Shown here: positions 22,300 through 34,014 of the stretch, piece after piece
How positions within the stretch are numbered: the stretch's first letter is position 1
Layout: each line of letters starts with the position of its first letter
The notes under the pieces: model-generated
The model's database searches: none
What the model was told of the DNA's origin: nothing
The model's input: only the letters and a program-made list of their open reading frames with translations
Position numbers and translations under genes: made by a program
From: Acanthosepion esculentum
Taxonomy: Eukaryota; Mollusca; Cephalopoda; Sepiida; Sepiidae
Length of the DNA: 64,000 nucleotides
Direction: 5' to 3'
Assembly (NCBI GenBank): GCA_964036315.1
Contig: OZ038517.1
Span: 22,880,162-22,944,161, forward strand

Positions 22300-23170
22300 A
22301 AAATGGATAAACTGACCATCTCTTTGCTGCAGACTTATAAACACAGGGTGCAATGGGTAAATTGTTACTATTTCATATTTTTAATTTCATGCATGCACAT
22401 CGTTTTATATTTTGTCAGCTGCACAGTATATTTGGGCACCATCTATGAGAGAAAAAGAGCACAGGACAAAATTCACTCAGCCGGAAATTTGGAAATGGCA
22501 TGCTGTACTACTTGGCATTCGTGCCAGAATCTCCAATACGAATATTTCGGAATGTTTGGGTATCAATCTGAGGACAGTGCAGAAGATTCAGAAAGAATTG
22601 GATGTCTAATGGTGATGATAAAGGTAGGGTAGCTCAGAATACTCACTCTGATCATTCTGATAAGAAAAGAACTTCAGAATTTATTGGTAAGGGTCTCAGA
22701 CAACACTGAGGCTGACATCAAGTGCCTTGAGGAGATAGTGCTACCCTGGGTCAAGAGAGTGGCCGCTGGAAGAATCTATGTCTGGTAACAGGACTCTGCC
22801 CGATGACACACAAGCAGGAGAACTCAGTCATGGTTGCCAGACAATTTCTGCAAGCACATCACCCCTTACATCTGACCACCTAACTCTCCAGAATGCAACC
22901 CTCTTGATTATTTATGGGGTGCAGTTCAACAAGAGACTAAGAAAACTCTTCGTAACACCAAAGATGAACTGAAGGCAAGGATTATTGCAACATTCACCAA
23001 CTTAAACAAGGAGACCATCCAGAAGAATTGCAGGAGATTCTGAAGTCATCTAGAGGCTCGTGCTGATTTTATCGAATAAATTTACTCTTTAGTATTTCAA
23101 GAAATTTTTGTGTTATTTTGATAAATATACTTGGTAAAATGAGATGTCAGCGCTATTTTCATTTTTGAAT
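22300..23170 (+). mobile_element. DD37D mariner (maT-type) with internal deletion
   Basis: An N-terminal helix-turn-helix region (TKFTQPEIWKWHAVLLGIRA, ISECLGINLRTVQKIQKEL) runs into HSDKKRTSEF, then jumps directly to TEADIKCLEEIVLPWVKRVAA. QDSA has its Asp at 22792-22794 and NPLDY its Asp at 22906-22908, exactly 37 residues apart, which defines DD37D. The segment carrying the first catalytic Asp is missing. Stops replace Q/C/W codons in the catalytic part. It ends with ADFIE and stop. TIR-like AT-rich ends match 34015-34187. Inactive. Confidence 0.85.
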
Positions 23171-24190
23171 AATTTGCTTATGAAGGCAGTATTAAAAAGT
23201 TCTTGGCCTAAGCTACTTCAGAAAATCAATTAATTTCCTCACAGACAACCTACACTGTTTTAATGGTTAATTAACTTTGTTAGAGATAATGTGTTATGGT
23301 TATCATCAAAGAAAGTAGAATTGGTAAGCTAACCAACTATTTCATTCACTCATATTAATGTTCTTAGGAAAGGCACAAATATATACCATTTTCTAGCTAT
23401 GGAATAAATAGGAGGGTAGGCTAGAATCTCTAGCCTTAGATGGTAACCAATTTAAGAGAAGGAAAACTGAAATTGGAAACAAGGGGAAATTACACTACTT
23501 TTCTTAAGAAGACATAACCATTCACAAATAATTATCTTGGAAAAAGCATGAAGCTGAGGTTAAATAGCAGGGTAGACTAGGCTCTCTAGCCTTGGATGGC
23601 AAACTAAGAGAAGGAAAACTCTGAAATTCAAGCCATGGAGGAAGCAAGGGAAAACCATTACCTTTCTCGAAAAGTCATGGTAATTCAGAGATAATGAAAA
23701 GGAATCTTTGCAAAGACCTAATTACTTAGATCCTGAAGGAATATGGCATTAAAAAAAAAAAAAAAGCACAAAAAAATAATGAACTTTGGTGTCAGGTTTG
23801 AAACTGAAATTTCTTTCCAATTCTTCCTCAATTTAACTTTGTTGCAGTCAAAAATTCTAAAGTTGAAAAACTCTTCTCCACACAAAGATGGTCATGGAAC
23901 GTGATTGATGGTCAAGGTTCATGACAACAGCTATCAACTATACACTGAAACTCTTGTCAAATCTTTTCCATGGTTGTAGCTTGGGAGAACTGATTCATAA
24001 GTCCTAATCAATCATTTCCTATACTCTGGTTTGCTTAATTCCTTGTTCAGTTCCAACAGTGCTACTCTGTAATTAATCCAGGTCCTTTTCATGTAAGCAG
24101 AATTACATATGCTACATCATCAGTTTGAACAATAAAGCCTTTAGAGAAAATTATAATTTTCCAGTATCAGCATTGTTTATATCACACTCT
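23110..24190. other. intron with SINE fragments, no gene
   Basis: Two fragments of the SINE family seen at 38308 and 50921 lie at about 23400-23480 and 23560-23660 (GGTAGACTAGGCTCTCTAGC type). The remainder shows nothing recognisable. Confidence 0.5.
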
Positions 24191-24440
24191 TCTATATATA
24201 AAATTCTGTGACTTCCATTTGTCTGTCCATCCATCATACCCACTAAAATAGACATATATTGACCAATCAAAACCAAATTTTGGGGGGAAGTGCAAAATGG
24301 TAAGGGCAAACAAAATACAGTTGATTTTACTAGGCTGCATAGCTAAGTGCAATAAATTCTCATCGTCATCATCATATATAAAATTCTGTTAGCCTATCTA
24401 TTACACCCTCTAAAATATATTGACCAATCAAAACCAAATT
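24189..24440. repeat. duplicated TATATATAAAATTCTGT element ends
   Basis: TATATATAAAATTCTGTGAC at 24193 and CATATATAAAATTCTGTTAG at 24374 start two similar blocks, each continuing to TTGACCAATCAAAACCAAAT. This could be the 5' terminus of a Helitron, which often starts TCTATATATAAAA; tentative. Confidence 0.45.
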
Positions 24441-25340
24441 AAAAAATATTCTTTACTATGAAGTCCTTTAAAATTAAAGATTTTATTAAACCGCAAAGTA
24501 AGGTTTTTGTCAAAGTATTTTTCCAAACAAATCAGCTTATTCACATTTTATCGAGTGATTTACGAAATTGAATGAAACATCGAGTTTGTAAATCTAGATA
24601 AAAAATGTCAGTGATAACTTCCACAATACTAAATAATGTGAGTATTTCAACATGCATCTGTGTTTGCAAAAAGAAAAAAATTTAGTTTAATAAAATCATC
24701 ACATCAGCATTTTCAATGAAATAAATTGCCATGCCTTGTGTGAAAATCATCAAGAAACTGTAATCAAATATTCACAATGAAGTGTCTTTCTAGCTCCATT
24801 TTGAACAAGGCCCAAAGCTTTTTTTCATTTCTCCAATCTATTTTCCTCTTCATCTCCAAATATACTTTCCATGCTCAATACACTTTGGGTAGATTCAATA
24901 AACACAGTAATCTTTCAAACAAAAGGCCTCTGTATCCAGAATCAGCAGATGTGTCTCACTCTCCCCAGCAGTAACAAAAGAGAGAAATCCATCAAATATT
25001 ATCATCTGACTTTCATCAACCAGCCAACTTCCTTGAGTAAACAAAAGTTATCATTTGGTTTATTGCCAATTCTAGGGTTTTCTTTGCAAAACTTTTTTTT
25101 TTTTACACTTCTTTCAAGCTACTTTTTCAAAATTTCAAAATAAAAAGTTATTTTGTACAAATGAGAAACTGAAAGTATGCGTATGCGTATGTAAAACAGT
25201 CTCTCTTACTCTTCATTTCCTCTGACTTCATAAAGAAATTTAATGCATTACATTTTTGACATCCTTCAAGGTTTTTGTTGTTTCTCCACCCAGTAAACAT
25301 GTGTGTATATGTCACTTTGGCTCAATCCCCTCATTAACTC
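24440..25340. other. intron with no recognisable content
   Basis: AT-rich. Short open frames only, no coding signal or repeat that I can name. Confidence 0.5.
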
Positions 25341-25342
25341 TC

Positions 25343-25349
<7 letters not shown>

Positions 25350-25377
<28 letters not shown>

Positions 25378-25546
25378 TATATGTTGATTTTCTAAGCATA
25401 GCTTAGATGTGGCACAAGACAAAGTATGGGGCACCCAGTGAGAATTGAATTCACTATTTAGTCATAACTGTTTTAGCCAGACAAATTTACTAACCATTAC
25501 ACCACGCTGAGGTGATCTAACACACACACACACACATATATATGTA

Positions 25547-25618
<72 letters not shown>

Positions 25619-25620
25619 GT
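25350..25620. repeat. (AT)n, SINE head and (TG)n cluster
   Basis: (AT)n at 25350-25374. A tRNA-like sequence on the minus strand at 25437-25514 has A box TGGTGTAATGG and a weak B box (GAATTCAATTC). Then (CA)n/(TG)n at 25520-25618. Confidence 0.65.
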
Positions 25621-25868
25621 AAAACTTCTGAAATAGTTTGTTAAAGAGGTGCAGTGGAAAATGAGTGCTCAATGGCAGTGTATTATATCATAATATATTC
25701 TGGTATGGTTAGTCAAGAGTATGCCAGAATATATTGTTATCATATAGCACTTTAAATGTTATTTTTAGTGGATATCCATATTTGAGTAGATGCTCCGTTT
25801 GTTTATTAAACAGAATCTTTATTTTTGTCTACTGGCCTGACTATTCAAGAAATTTTATCAAAAGATGC

Positions 25869-25872
<4 letters not shown>

Positions 25873-25919
<47 letters not shown>

Positions 25920-26029
25920 TACAAATATCAAATTTGTCACTTAGCTGATTGAAGCTATAGTCAGCACTCTGAATCCAAAGTTTCCTGGACAAACTTGTTT
26001 GTAATCATTTAGCCCATTCATCAGGAGGT

Positions 26030-26080
<51 letters not shown>
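25873..26080. repeat. (AT)n microsatellites
   Basis: AT runs at about 25873-25913 and 26031-26080, bounding a 115-bp unidentified stretch. Confidence 0.85.
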
Positions 26081-26084
<4 letters not shown>

Positions 26085-26116
26085 CATTTGGACAGCAGAT
26101 CATTATTCAAACATAC

Positions 26117-28935
26117 ATTGTTAAATATGACAGACAACAAATGTCTATGTTTGATCATGAGCTGTTTTATGCTTCATATAGTGACTTTAGTTTTGGGAGA
26201 AAATAAAGACAAAAACTGTCCAACATTTGGATAATTTTTTTTATACTGTTTCTCAATCTAATCTCTCGGCTCACATGAGCCATTATCAGAGCAGTTATAA
26301 CAAAGATGTTCACCATCAAAGATGACATCCTGTTATGTTTACATAGAAGTTTGTTATGTGCTGATAACGGTCGCAGAATAGCGGTTCTATGATGTCATAC
26401 ATGATCATGTGAGAAAAAGAAATGTAAACAATCCCAACACCAAGAAATTTCAATAGAACCTCATCAAACAACAAATAAACACATTCATGCAAGAATTACA
26501 ATGAAATTGTATGTATTAAAGGAATCTTCTACCGCTACAGAAAAATTCAAGGAAATGTAGGATTTATTAAACAATATAACACAAAAGGAAAATGAGTCCG
26601 ATAAACAAGTCATAAAAAAAAAAAACGCTAAACAAATAATATAAAAAGAAAATACCAAACACCCAACGACACCTTCATTAACTTATCAGATTACCAACTC
26701 AGTCCAGATGATATGGAATTCCTTAATCTTGGACCAAATTTTCATTTTTCAATTTTTCTGTCACACACAAACCTTATTTAATGTTTAAACAAATGTAAAT
26801 TGAAGCTGTATACCAACAAATACTTCTACTGCAACAAGATTACACAAGTAGGTTTAAAAGAATTACTTAAAGCTGAATCTATTAAAGACCGACAACATAA
26901 AAATCCAAATGAAATTATAAACACTCCTTTAATAAAAGCAGCCATACAACTAAAAAATACTAACAGTATTGTCATCCAACAAGCTGATAAAACTAATACT
27001 TTCATTATTTTACACAAACAGGAGTACCACTCAAAATTACAGGCCATTTTGGACGATCACAATAAATTTAAAATGTTAACCAATAACATCACCTCCCAAC
27101 TTAAAAACCATATCAATAAACTTATTACTGCTAACAATGCTAAAACAGGACCTTATAAACTTCAAAAGATTATAGGTGACTATCAACCTGGTTACCTTTA
27201 TGGAAATGTAAAAATTCATAAAAAAGATCATCCCCTCAGATCTATCATTTCACAAATACCTACACCTGTATATTACCTTTCAAAAACCCTTAACAAATTA
27301 ATTACTCCATACCTCCCAAGTAAATATTGTATTAACTCCATAAATGAATTTGTACAAATTCTTTATGCTGTAAAACCAAACAATCAAATAATCTTTGGAT
27401 GTACAAAATTTATTTACTAATGTTCCTGTCTATGAAATAATTGATACCATTATCTGTGGTGTATAAAATCACACTTCTCTCCTACCCATCAATAGTTAGT
27501 CAATTTTAATCACTATTTAAAAAAAAATTATGATTAGCATGTACCACCTAAGTATCTTTTCATGATCCTATAGGCAATATTTATACTTAAATAGATGGTA
27601 TCACAATGAGATCCCCCTTTAGGCCACCATTTTTTTCTAATTATTTAGAAAATAAAATACTTAATGACACTAATAAACCCCTTACATATGTAAGATACAT
27701 AGATGATATTTTCATTTCAGCTAAAAATATAGATCAAATTGCACACCAAATTTGAAAGTCATTCCACCCTCAAATATATACTAGAACTCAATATTAATAA
27801 TAAAACTCCATTCCTTGATGTACTTATTGATTCTGGCACACATAAATTTACTACTTCTCTATATAGAAAACCACGTAGCATTAACTCATGTCTTCTTAAT
27901 TATAATAGTGAATGCACCCAACAATATGTTAGCTGTTATAAAAAACTTAATCCAATGCACACAAATGATATCTTCTTCCAAAACCATATTCTATAAATTA
28001 CATAATATCAAACACTTGTTAATTATGGATTCCCTAATTCTGTCATTGATCAACAAATTAAAATGTATCTCAATAAACTTAATAATACCTCAAACAAAAT
28101 TGATAATATTAATAATAATTGTAGCCATAATAATGTACGTCAAAATAGAAATGTTAAACCCATTAATAATAATAAACAAGTTAAGCCCATCATATATTAC
28201 AAAAAATATAAAACAATTGACCTCATAGACTTTAATAACCCTAAACCACACAACTAAATCCTCAACAAAAAAAACAATGTAGTGTATCAATTTGCATGCC
28301 TGTTCAGAGATTGTATCTCTAATATTAATAATAAACCCACTACATATATTGGTTTTGCTACAATCATGCTCTCCCATAAATTTACCTGTCACTTTTTTGA
28401 TCTTAATTCCATTAAACAACATTTCTTACAAAACAGTCATGTACATAATATTAGACAGATATTAGTTGATAATACAATAATACTCACACATACACAGTAA
28501 AAAGAACCTTAAGATATTGGAGGCCATCTGCATTAAAACAAAGTAACCCACACTCAACAAAATTACATTTCAAACTAGTCACAACATATTACAATGCATT
28601 TAAACATATGGTCCTGTTGATAACATTTCTTTCTCTCACATGGTCTTGTACGACATCATAGAACCGCATTACAAATTTACGAGCTGCGTCTGCTATTCCA
28701 TGACCATTATCATCGCATAGGAAACTTTGATGGTAAACATCTGTTATAATGTCCATATAATAACTCTGATGATGGCTTGTGTGAGCTGAAAACTTTGATC
28801 AAGGAACTGCATAATAAAAATTATCCAAATGTTGGACAGTTTTTGTCTTTATTTTCTCTTGAAATTAAAGCCACTATACAAAGATTAGAACAGCTCATTA
28901 TCAAACATAATAGACATTTGTTGTCTGTTATATTT

Positions 28936-28950
<15 letters not shown>
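26117..28950 (+). mobile_element. Penelope-like retroelement with long inverted termini
   Basis: A roughly 180-bp sequence at 26117-26300 is repeated inverted at 28765-28943 (both contain AACTGTCCAACATTTGGATA). Between them, plus-strand frames read in Penelope-like order: IVIQQADKTNTFIILHKQEY, YLYGNVKIHKKDHPLRSIIS, QIPTPVYYLSKTLNKL, YVRYIDDIFISA (YIDD at 27696-27707), FLDVLIDSGTHKFTTSLYRK, then a GIY-YIG module (YIGFATIMLSHKFTCH, IKQHFLQNSH and ILEAICIKTK). Frame changes at about 27420, 27750 and 28250 and a stop in the last helix make it inactive, but it is less decayed than the copy at 7490-9110. Antisense to Mondo. Confidence 0.9.
28766..28795 (+). ncRNA. hammerhead-like core at Penelope-like element terminus
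   Basis: CTGATGA (28766-28772), GGCT/AGCT-type stem II, GAAA (28788-28791). Equivalent cores lie on the minus strand at 26263-26289 (CTGATAA, GGCTC/GAGCC stem, GAGA) and 51251-51276 (CTGAAGA, GAAAGCTT). Penelope-like elements are known to carry minimal hammerheads in their terminal repeats. One extra base precedes stem II in all copies. Confidence 0.5.

Positions 28951-28972
<22 letters not shown>
28940..28972. repeat. (AT)n microsatellite
   Basis: AT run directly at the right boundary of the Penelope-like element. Confidence 0.85.
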
Positions 28973-28978
<6 letters not shown>

Positions 28979-29550
28979 AATACACATAATATCCAACATT
29001 GATAACAGTCCGACTGTTTCCAGCACCCAAAGGTGCAAGTTTGCATGAAACTCTGAGTCGTGCTATCAACGTTGGATACTATGTGCATTCACTAATATAT
29101 ACTTAATATATCTGTTAAGTAACATTGAGGAGAGGACTGTATTTATAACACCTGCTAAATAAATATATATGTACATGCAAGTATGTGTGTATATTTTTTA
29201 TCATACCCACACATACACACACACGTGTGTGTGTGCACACATACATCATATTCAGTTGCAACATGGGCATGCGGATAAATATCTACCATGATCCTTGAGA
29301 AAGGTATAGCAGTTGTACAGTCTAATAGAACAACACTTGAGATATGCTGTAGTTGTTTCACGATTCCAAGATGCACACTGTTATCTTCAAGTGTTGACTT
29401 AGTGTGAAGTAGGTGTTGAGAGCTGCTTGACTGAAATGTTTGAATCAATTTCAACTGAACTTTTGACTGACATATTAACCAACAATTTCAAACAGTTTTG
29501 AGAAGATGTGCTCATTTTTCAGAATGAAACAAGCAAAATCTTAAAGACTG

Positions 29551-30431
29551 GGGTGAAAAGTAAGTCAGAGTTACAAAGTGCCTCCAAATAAGGAGTGAAA
29601 AACAAGTCAGAGTTACAAAGTGCCTCCAAATAAGGAGTGAAAAACAGGTCAAGATTAGACAGTGCCTCCAAATAAGGAGTGAAAAACAGGTCAAGATTAG
29701 ACAGTGCCTCCAAATAATGAGTGAAATACAGGTCAAGATTAGACAGTGCCTCCAAATAAAGAGTGAAAAACAGGTCGAGATTAGACAGTGCCTCCAAATA
29801 AAGAGTGAAAAACAGGTCGAGATTAGACAGTGCCTCCAAATAAAGAGTGAAAAACAGGTCGAGATTAGACAGTGCCTCCAAATAAGGAGTGAAAAACAGG
29901 TCGAGATTAGACAGTGCCTCCAAATAAGGAGTGAAAAACAGGTCGAGATTAGACAGTGCCTCCAAATAAGGAGTGAAAAACAGGTCGAGATTAGACAGTG
30001 CCTCCAAATAAGGAGTGAAAAACAGGTCAAGATTAAACAGTGCCTCCAAATAAGGAGTGAAAAACAGGTCGAGATTAGACAGTGCCTCCAAATAAGGAGT
30101 GAAAAAACAGGTCGAGATTAGACAGTGCCTCCAAATAAGGAGTGAAAAACAGGTCGAGATTAGACAGTGCCTCCAAATAATGAGTGAAATACAGGTCGAG
30201 ATTAGACAGTGCCTCCAAATAAAGAGTGAAAAACAGGTCGAGATTAGACAGTGCCTCCAAATAAAGAGTGAAAAACAGGTCGAGATTAGACAGTGCCTCC
30301 AAATAAGGAGTGAAAAACAGGTCGAGATTAAACAGTGCCTCCAAATAAGGAGTGAAAAACAGGTCAAGATTAGACAGTGCCTCCAAATAAGGAATGAAAA
30401 AAAAAAAATCATAGTAAAACAGTGCCTCCAT
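29551..30431. repeat. 42-bp minisatellite, about 21 copies
   Basis: Unit CAGTGCCTCCAAATAAGGAG plus TGAAAAACAGGTCGAGATTAGA, 42 bp. Because 42 is a multiple of 3, several frames stay open on both strands for hundreds of codons. A single-base insertion near 30107 shifts frames. No start context, splice sites or protein-like composition, so read as non-coding. Confidence 0.95.
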
Positions 30432-31019
30432 ATTTCAGACTAAAATTTCACCAGTACTATAAATTACTTCAAAATTATAATCTATATTTCCTTAAACTTC
30501 AATAATATATGTTTGGTTAAAATAATCTTAGAAATTTTGCAAAAGAAGTATTGAAATAACACACACCAATTCTTAAATGTTTCTTTCAAAATGTGTAACA
30601 TATTTTACATTTATATACTCAGAAATCACAGCCCCATGGACCCATCCCTGGTATTTCTACAATCTTGCACAAATGGAGAATGTGCTTTGCAGGACACAGC
30701 TGGCAAACAAAACAAAAACTCAAAGTAATCTACTGCTCTGGACACCTAGCCATGGAGCAAGACTGGTTGATCTCCCAGCAACCACCTACATTGACCAGCT
30801 ACATTATGACATAATGGTACCCTAATGACCTTCTGACTATGATGCCTGTCCATTATGGTTAGCATGATAGACTCATGAATGTCCAAGCTAGCTTGACCAA
30901 ATAATAAAATTAACAAAAAATAACAAGCATACAAACAGAAAAGTAGACATGAGGTGGGATAACAAAGTTCAGGTAAAGAGGAAAGCTTAAGCTTAACTAA
31001 GTGACTTAATTTTAGAAAA

Positions 31020-31720
31020 CATACTTGAAGGTAATCAATATTTGATTAACCCCTTCGCCACAAAATATTTTGGGAAAAACATTTCATTTTCAGACAAATT
31101 TTTTTTATTTGTTTGGGAAGACTAAGCACCTTGAAGTACCCAAGCGGTGGCTAACACCTCTACCAGATGTACAAGTTGACAATTGGACTTGTTTCAAGCT
31201 CAGAAGGGCATAAAAGAATCAAGATTGACATATAAACACGTCTGGAGCTGAGCGGTTTTTGAACATTATGTTTTGGACATGTTTATTCATCTGTGTCTAA
31301 AAAAGACACTTTTGGTAAAAATATATATATACACACGTCTACACTGGGGAGGGGTTAAAAGAGTTTAATGTTCAAATGCTTGTAAAACATTCTTCAGTGT
31401 AACACCTTCCCCACCACTTATTTTTGAAAAAATGTTTCATTTTCAGACAAATTTTATTATTTGTTTTTAATATAGTAACTGAGGCATCTTGAAGTACCCG
31501 AGCAATGACTAACACTTCTACCAAACATTCAAGTTGACAATTGGACTTATTTCAAGCTCAAAAAGCATAAAAAGAATCAAGATGAACATATAAACATGTC
31601 TGTATCTGGTTTTCGGACATTAGTTTTTGAACATGCTTATTCATCCATGTCGGAAAAAAAAAAAACACTTTTGGTAAAAATGTATATACCCATCTACACC
31701 AGAGAAAAGGTTAACAAACA
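31020..31720. repeat. tandem duplication of a ~370-bp unit
   Basis: 31060-31350 and 31415-31710 share long runs: CATTTCATTTTCAGACAAAT / GTTTCATTTTCAGACAAATT, TTGACAATTGGACTT, CATATAAACA and ACTTTTGGTAAAAAT. Two diverged copies of an unidentified repeat, no coding signal. Confidence 0.7.
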
Positions 31721-31869
31721 GGAGAGAAATTTAATCAATATTGAAAAACTTATGTTTTTGACAAATAAATACAAAGTAAATAATAATAATAAAATAGTGA
31801 AAGAAAACAATTATCTACAAGCATTATTGTGTTACCATTTTTTTTTTTTTTTTTTACCCCCACCTTTTT

Positions 31870-32180
31870 TTTATGCCAAGTGAGGGAACTGAAGTTTAAT
31901 GTAATTGTCAGTTTTGCATCCATCCATTTTTTTTGTGCCACGTCCTTTAAGAGCATAGATAATCATGACTCTCCACAACTTCCTGTCCTTGCAGCTCTTA
32001 CTAAGTTTGCAAAAGTTTGTGTTGGTTCCAATCCCACAATGTGAATGACTGCAAAACACTTTCCCCCTCCCCAATTTATAGGCAGAAGCACACAAATGCA
32101 TGCTGGGATTTCTTCCTATCCAATAAAATAGTTCTCAATTTCAGTCACGGTCTGTCTTGTTTTGAAGTCAGAACACTACG
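31870..32180 (-). mobile_element. LINE C-terminal remnant
   Basis: Minus-strand frame ends SCKDRKLWRVMIIYALKGRG, a motif like the closing residues of an abundant mollusc LINE. Also includes the ATGCATGCTGGGATTTCTTC repeat. Other copies at 42945 and 51930. Confidence 0.55.
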
Positions 32181-32306
32181 ATTCTTTTTTTTCTATGTGC
32201 CATATCACTGAAGGCCATAGGTAATCATGACTATCCATAACTTCAGTATCCGTCTATATTTCTGAGATGAGGTATTATGTACACTATTTACATTATTCGG
32301 ACACAT

Positions 32307-32600
32307 GGCACAGTGGATAAAGGCGTTAGTTAGATCCAATGACAGGACCCAAAGAGTGTGAGTTCAATACCCGATTAAGGCAGTGGAGAACTTGGAGAGG
32401 GGAATTAACAGGAGATAACTGACATCCATTAAAATATGGCATGTGGAACTAGAACAGTCTACCCCAATGAGCGAAATAAAGGGTTCAGTTCGACATTCCA
32501 ACCACCTGAAGAAGGCCTGAGCGTACAACAGCCGAAACGTTGTAATAAATATGGTGACAAAGATGAGGACAATAGTCTGAATAATGTAAATAGTATCCAT
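32307..32600 (+). mobile_element. tRNA-headed SINE, best full copy
   Basis: Head ACACATGGCACAGTGGATAA with A box TGGCACAGTGG and B box GAGTTCAATACC. The body runs through AGAACAGTCTACCCCAATGA, then a hammerhead-like core (32503-32544) and the tail GACAAAGATGAGGACAATAG and AATAATGTAAATAG. CATTATTCGG just before the head looks like the end of a second, inverted copy. Confidence 0.85.
32503..32544 (+). ncRNA. hammerhead-ribozyme-like core, second SINE copy
   Basis: CAC, CTGAAGA (32506-32512), GGC/GCC stem, GAAAC (32534-32538), GTT then GTA. Same layout as 17936-17977, with the core CUGANGA and GAAA intact but helix I reduced to two pairs. Confidence 0.45.
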
Positions 32601-32709
32601 AACTTCCTGTACTTATAGCTCGTACTAAATCTGTCTAAGTTTGTGTTGATTTCAATCCCACAATGGGAATATAAGAAAATCTGCCAGGAGGGTTGGTTCA
32701 CTGTGTCAT

Positions 32710-33050
32710 ACTAGACAATTTTTTTCTCACCAGAGTGTACCTTACATATCTGTAAATTCACCATTCGTCCATGCTTAGAATATTGGTGTTGTGTATGGTT
32801 CAGTGCTCCTTCTATCCATCTAGATCTCCTTGATAAAATCCAAAGAAGAATCAGCAATATTATTGGTCCCAACCTGGCGTCTCAGTCACTTTCCTACTGC
32901 CATAAGGTTGCCTCCCTTTGCCTTTTCTATAAATACTTTCATGGTAATTGTTCAGATGAGCTCTTCGCTATGGTGCCTAGACTCTTTGAATTTACGCTCA
33001 GTACTAGACTGTAAAATTTTCATGCGTACTGCTAGTTTAAATTTTGTAGG
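32710..33050 (+). mobile_element. LINE 3' end, decayed (plus strand)
   Basis: Frame reads YKFTIRPCLEYWCCVWFSAP, then LDLLDKIQRRISNIIGPNLA, then CLFYKYFHGNCSDEL. Same module as 35860-36548; ends truncated before the 3' terminus. Confidence 0.75.
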
Positions 33051-33405
33051 TTCCAATCTGTAAAATACTTTCCCCCCATCCCCAATTTATAAGTAGAAGC
33101 ACACAAATGCATGTTGGGATTTTTCCTAGCCAATAAGATAGGCCAATTCTTGGTTTTATATGACTCAGTCCCAGTCTGTCTTGCTTTGAAGTCAGAACGC
33201 GACATTTACTTAGCCGAACATGCTCTTGTGTGTCAATTCCAATCCTTAGTTTTTGCCATGTTACTGTTAATTTGCCTTGCATATATTGTTTGCTTGCTTT
33301 ATATTATTTTTACCTTGTTCTTTTTTCTTTTCTTGTTATTATTTATTACAAACTTTGTCAATTCTGTTTGTTGGGCAGTCCTGCCATTTGTTTATATTTA
33401 ACAAT
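33050..33405 (-). repeat. interspersed repeat (same family as 12596-13390)
   Basis: Reverse-orientation copy, closely like 20385-20770, joined directly to the LINE fragment on its left. Confidence 0.7.
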
Positions 33406-33419
33406 GGCAACTAAACTCT

Positions 33420-33770
33420 ACACTATCTTTCCTAATGCCTGTTCTACCAACCTCATTAGGTAGAAATTCACCATTTTTTTCTGTTCCTTGATATATCCTG
33501 TGAGTGTCAAATTCTCTAAGCTCCCTTTCCTCATTATGTGACCTAGAAATTTCAGCTCTCCCTTTCTGACTAAGCATAAGCATTTTTGTTTCTGTTTTCC
33601 CCAAGAATTGTGGCTGCTGATGTGTTCCATGCATGATATTCTCAGCATCCTTCTGTAGAACTACATTTCTTTTGACTAAAGTCTCTTCTTCATCTTTGAG
33701 GAGATTATCCAGTATTCACTATTATGTCGGAGGACTGATACTACATAAGAGTTTAATACTCTTTTTATTG
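33420..33770 (-). mobile_element. LINE C-terminal remnant (RRMLRIS type)
   Basis: Minus-strand frame contains MLRISCMEHISSHNSWGKQK, then RKGELKFLGHIMRKGSLENL, the characteristic RT tail of an abundant cephalopod-type LINE. About 90 bp from the Mondo exon at 33859-33935, sense to the gene. Confidence 0.75.
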
Positions 33771-33858
33771 TTTCTAACAAACATTGGTTTTAAAAACAGG
33801 ATGCGTGAAATAAGTCTTAGAAAATAATTAAAACTAAGCAAATAGTAAAAATAATTAC

Positions 33859-33935
33859 ATGGTAGGAAGATGAAATAGGACTAGTCTGTGATGGAAAGCC
33901 CTGAGACCTTGAAGTTGACAGCATGTCTGAGATCA
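33859..33935 (-). CDS. MLXIP: Mondo linker exon
   Basis: A 77-nt exon that completes a methionine codon (A + TG) and ends in phase 0 at CAT/GTAATT. It encodes MISDMLSTSRSQGFPSQTSP then ISSSYH. The acceptor has a strong poly-T tract before CAG. The peptide is serine-rich and not strongly diagnostic, but the phase fit to both neighbours and the good splice signals support it. The donor GTAATT is somewhat weak. Confidence 0.75.
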
Positions 33936-34014
33936 CTGAAAAAAAAAGAAAAAAAATAATAATTAAATACAAATAAAATAAAGAAATAAACAAGTGATTT
34001 TTATTATGGATGCA

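Noticed and set aside
29512..30443. Nearly 300-codon frame on the minus strand (FFTPYLEALSNLDL repeats) and plus-strand frames
   Set aside because: Product of a 42-bp tandem unit divisible by three; no non-repetitive flank or signals.
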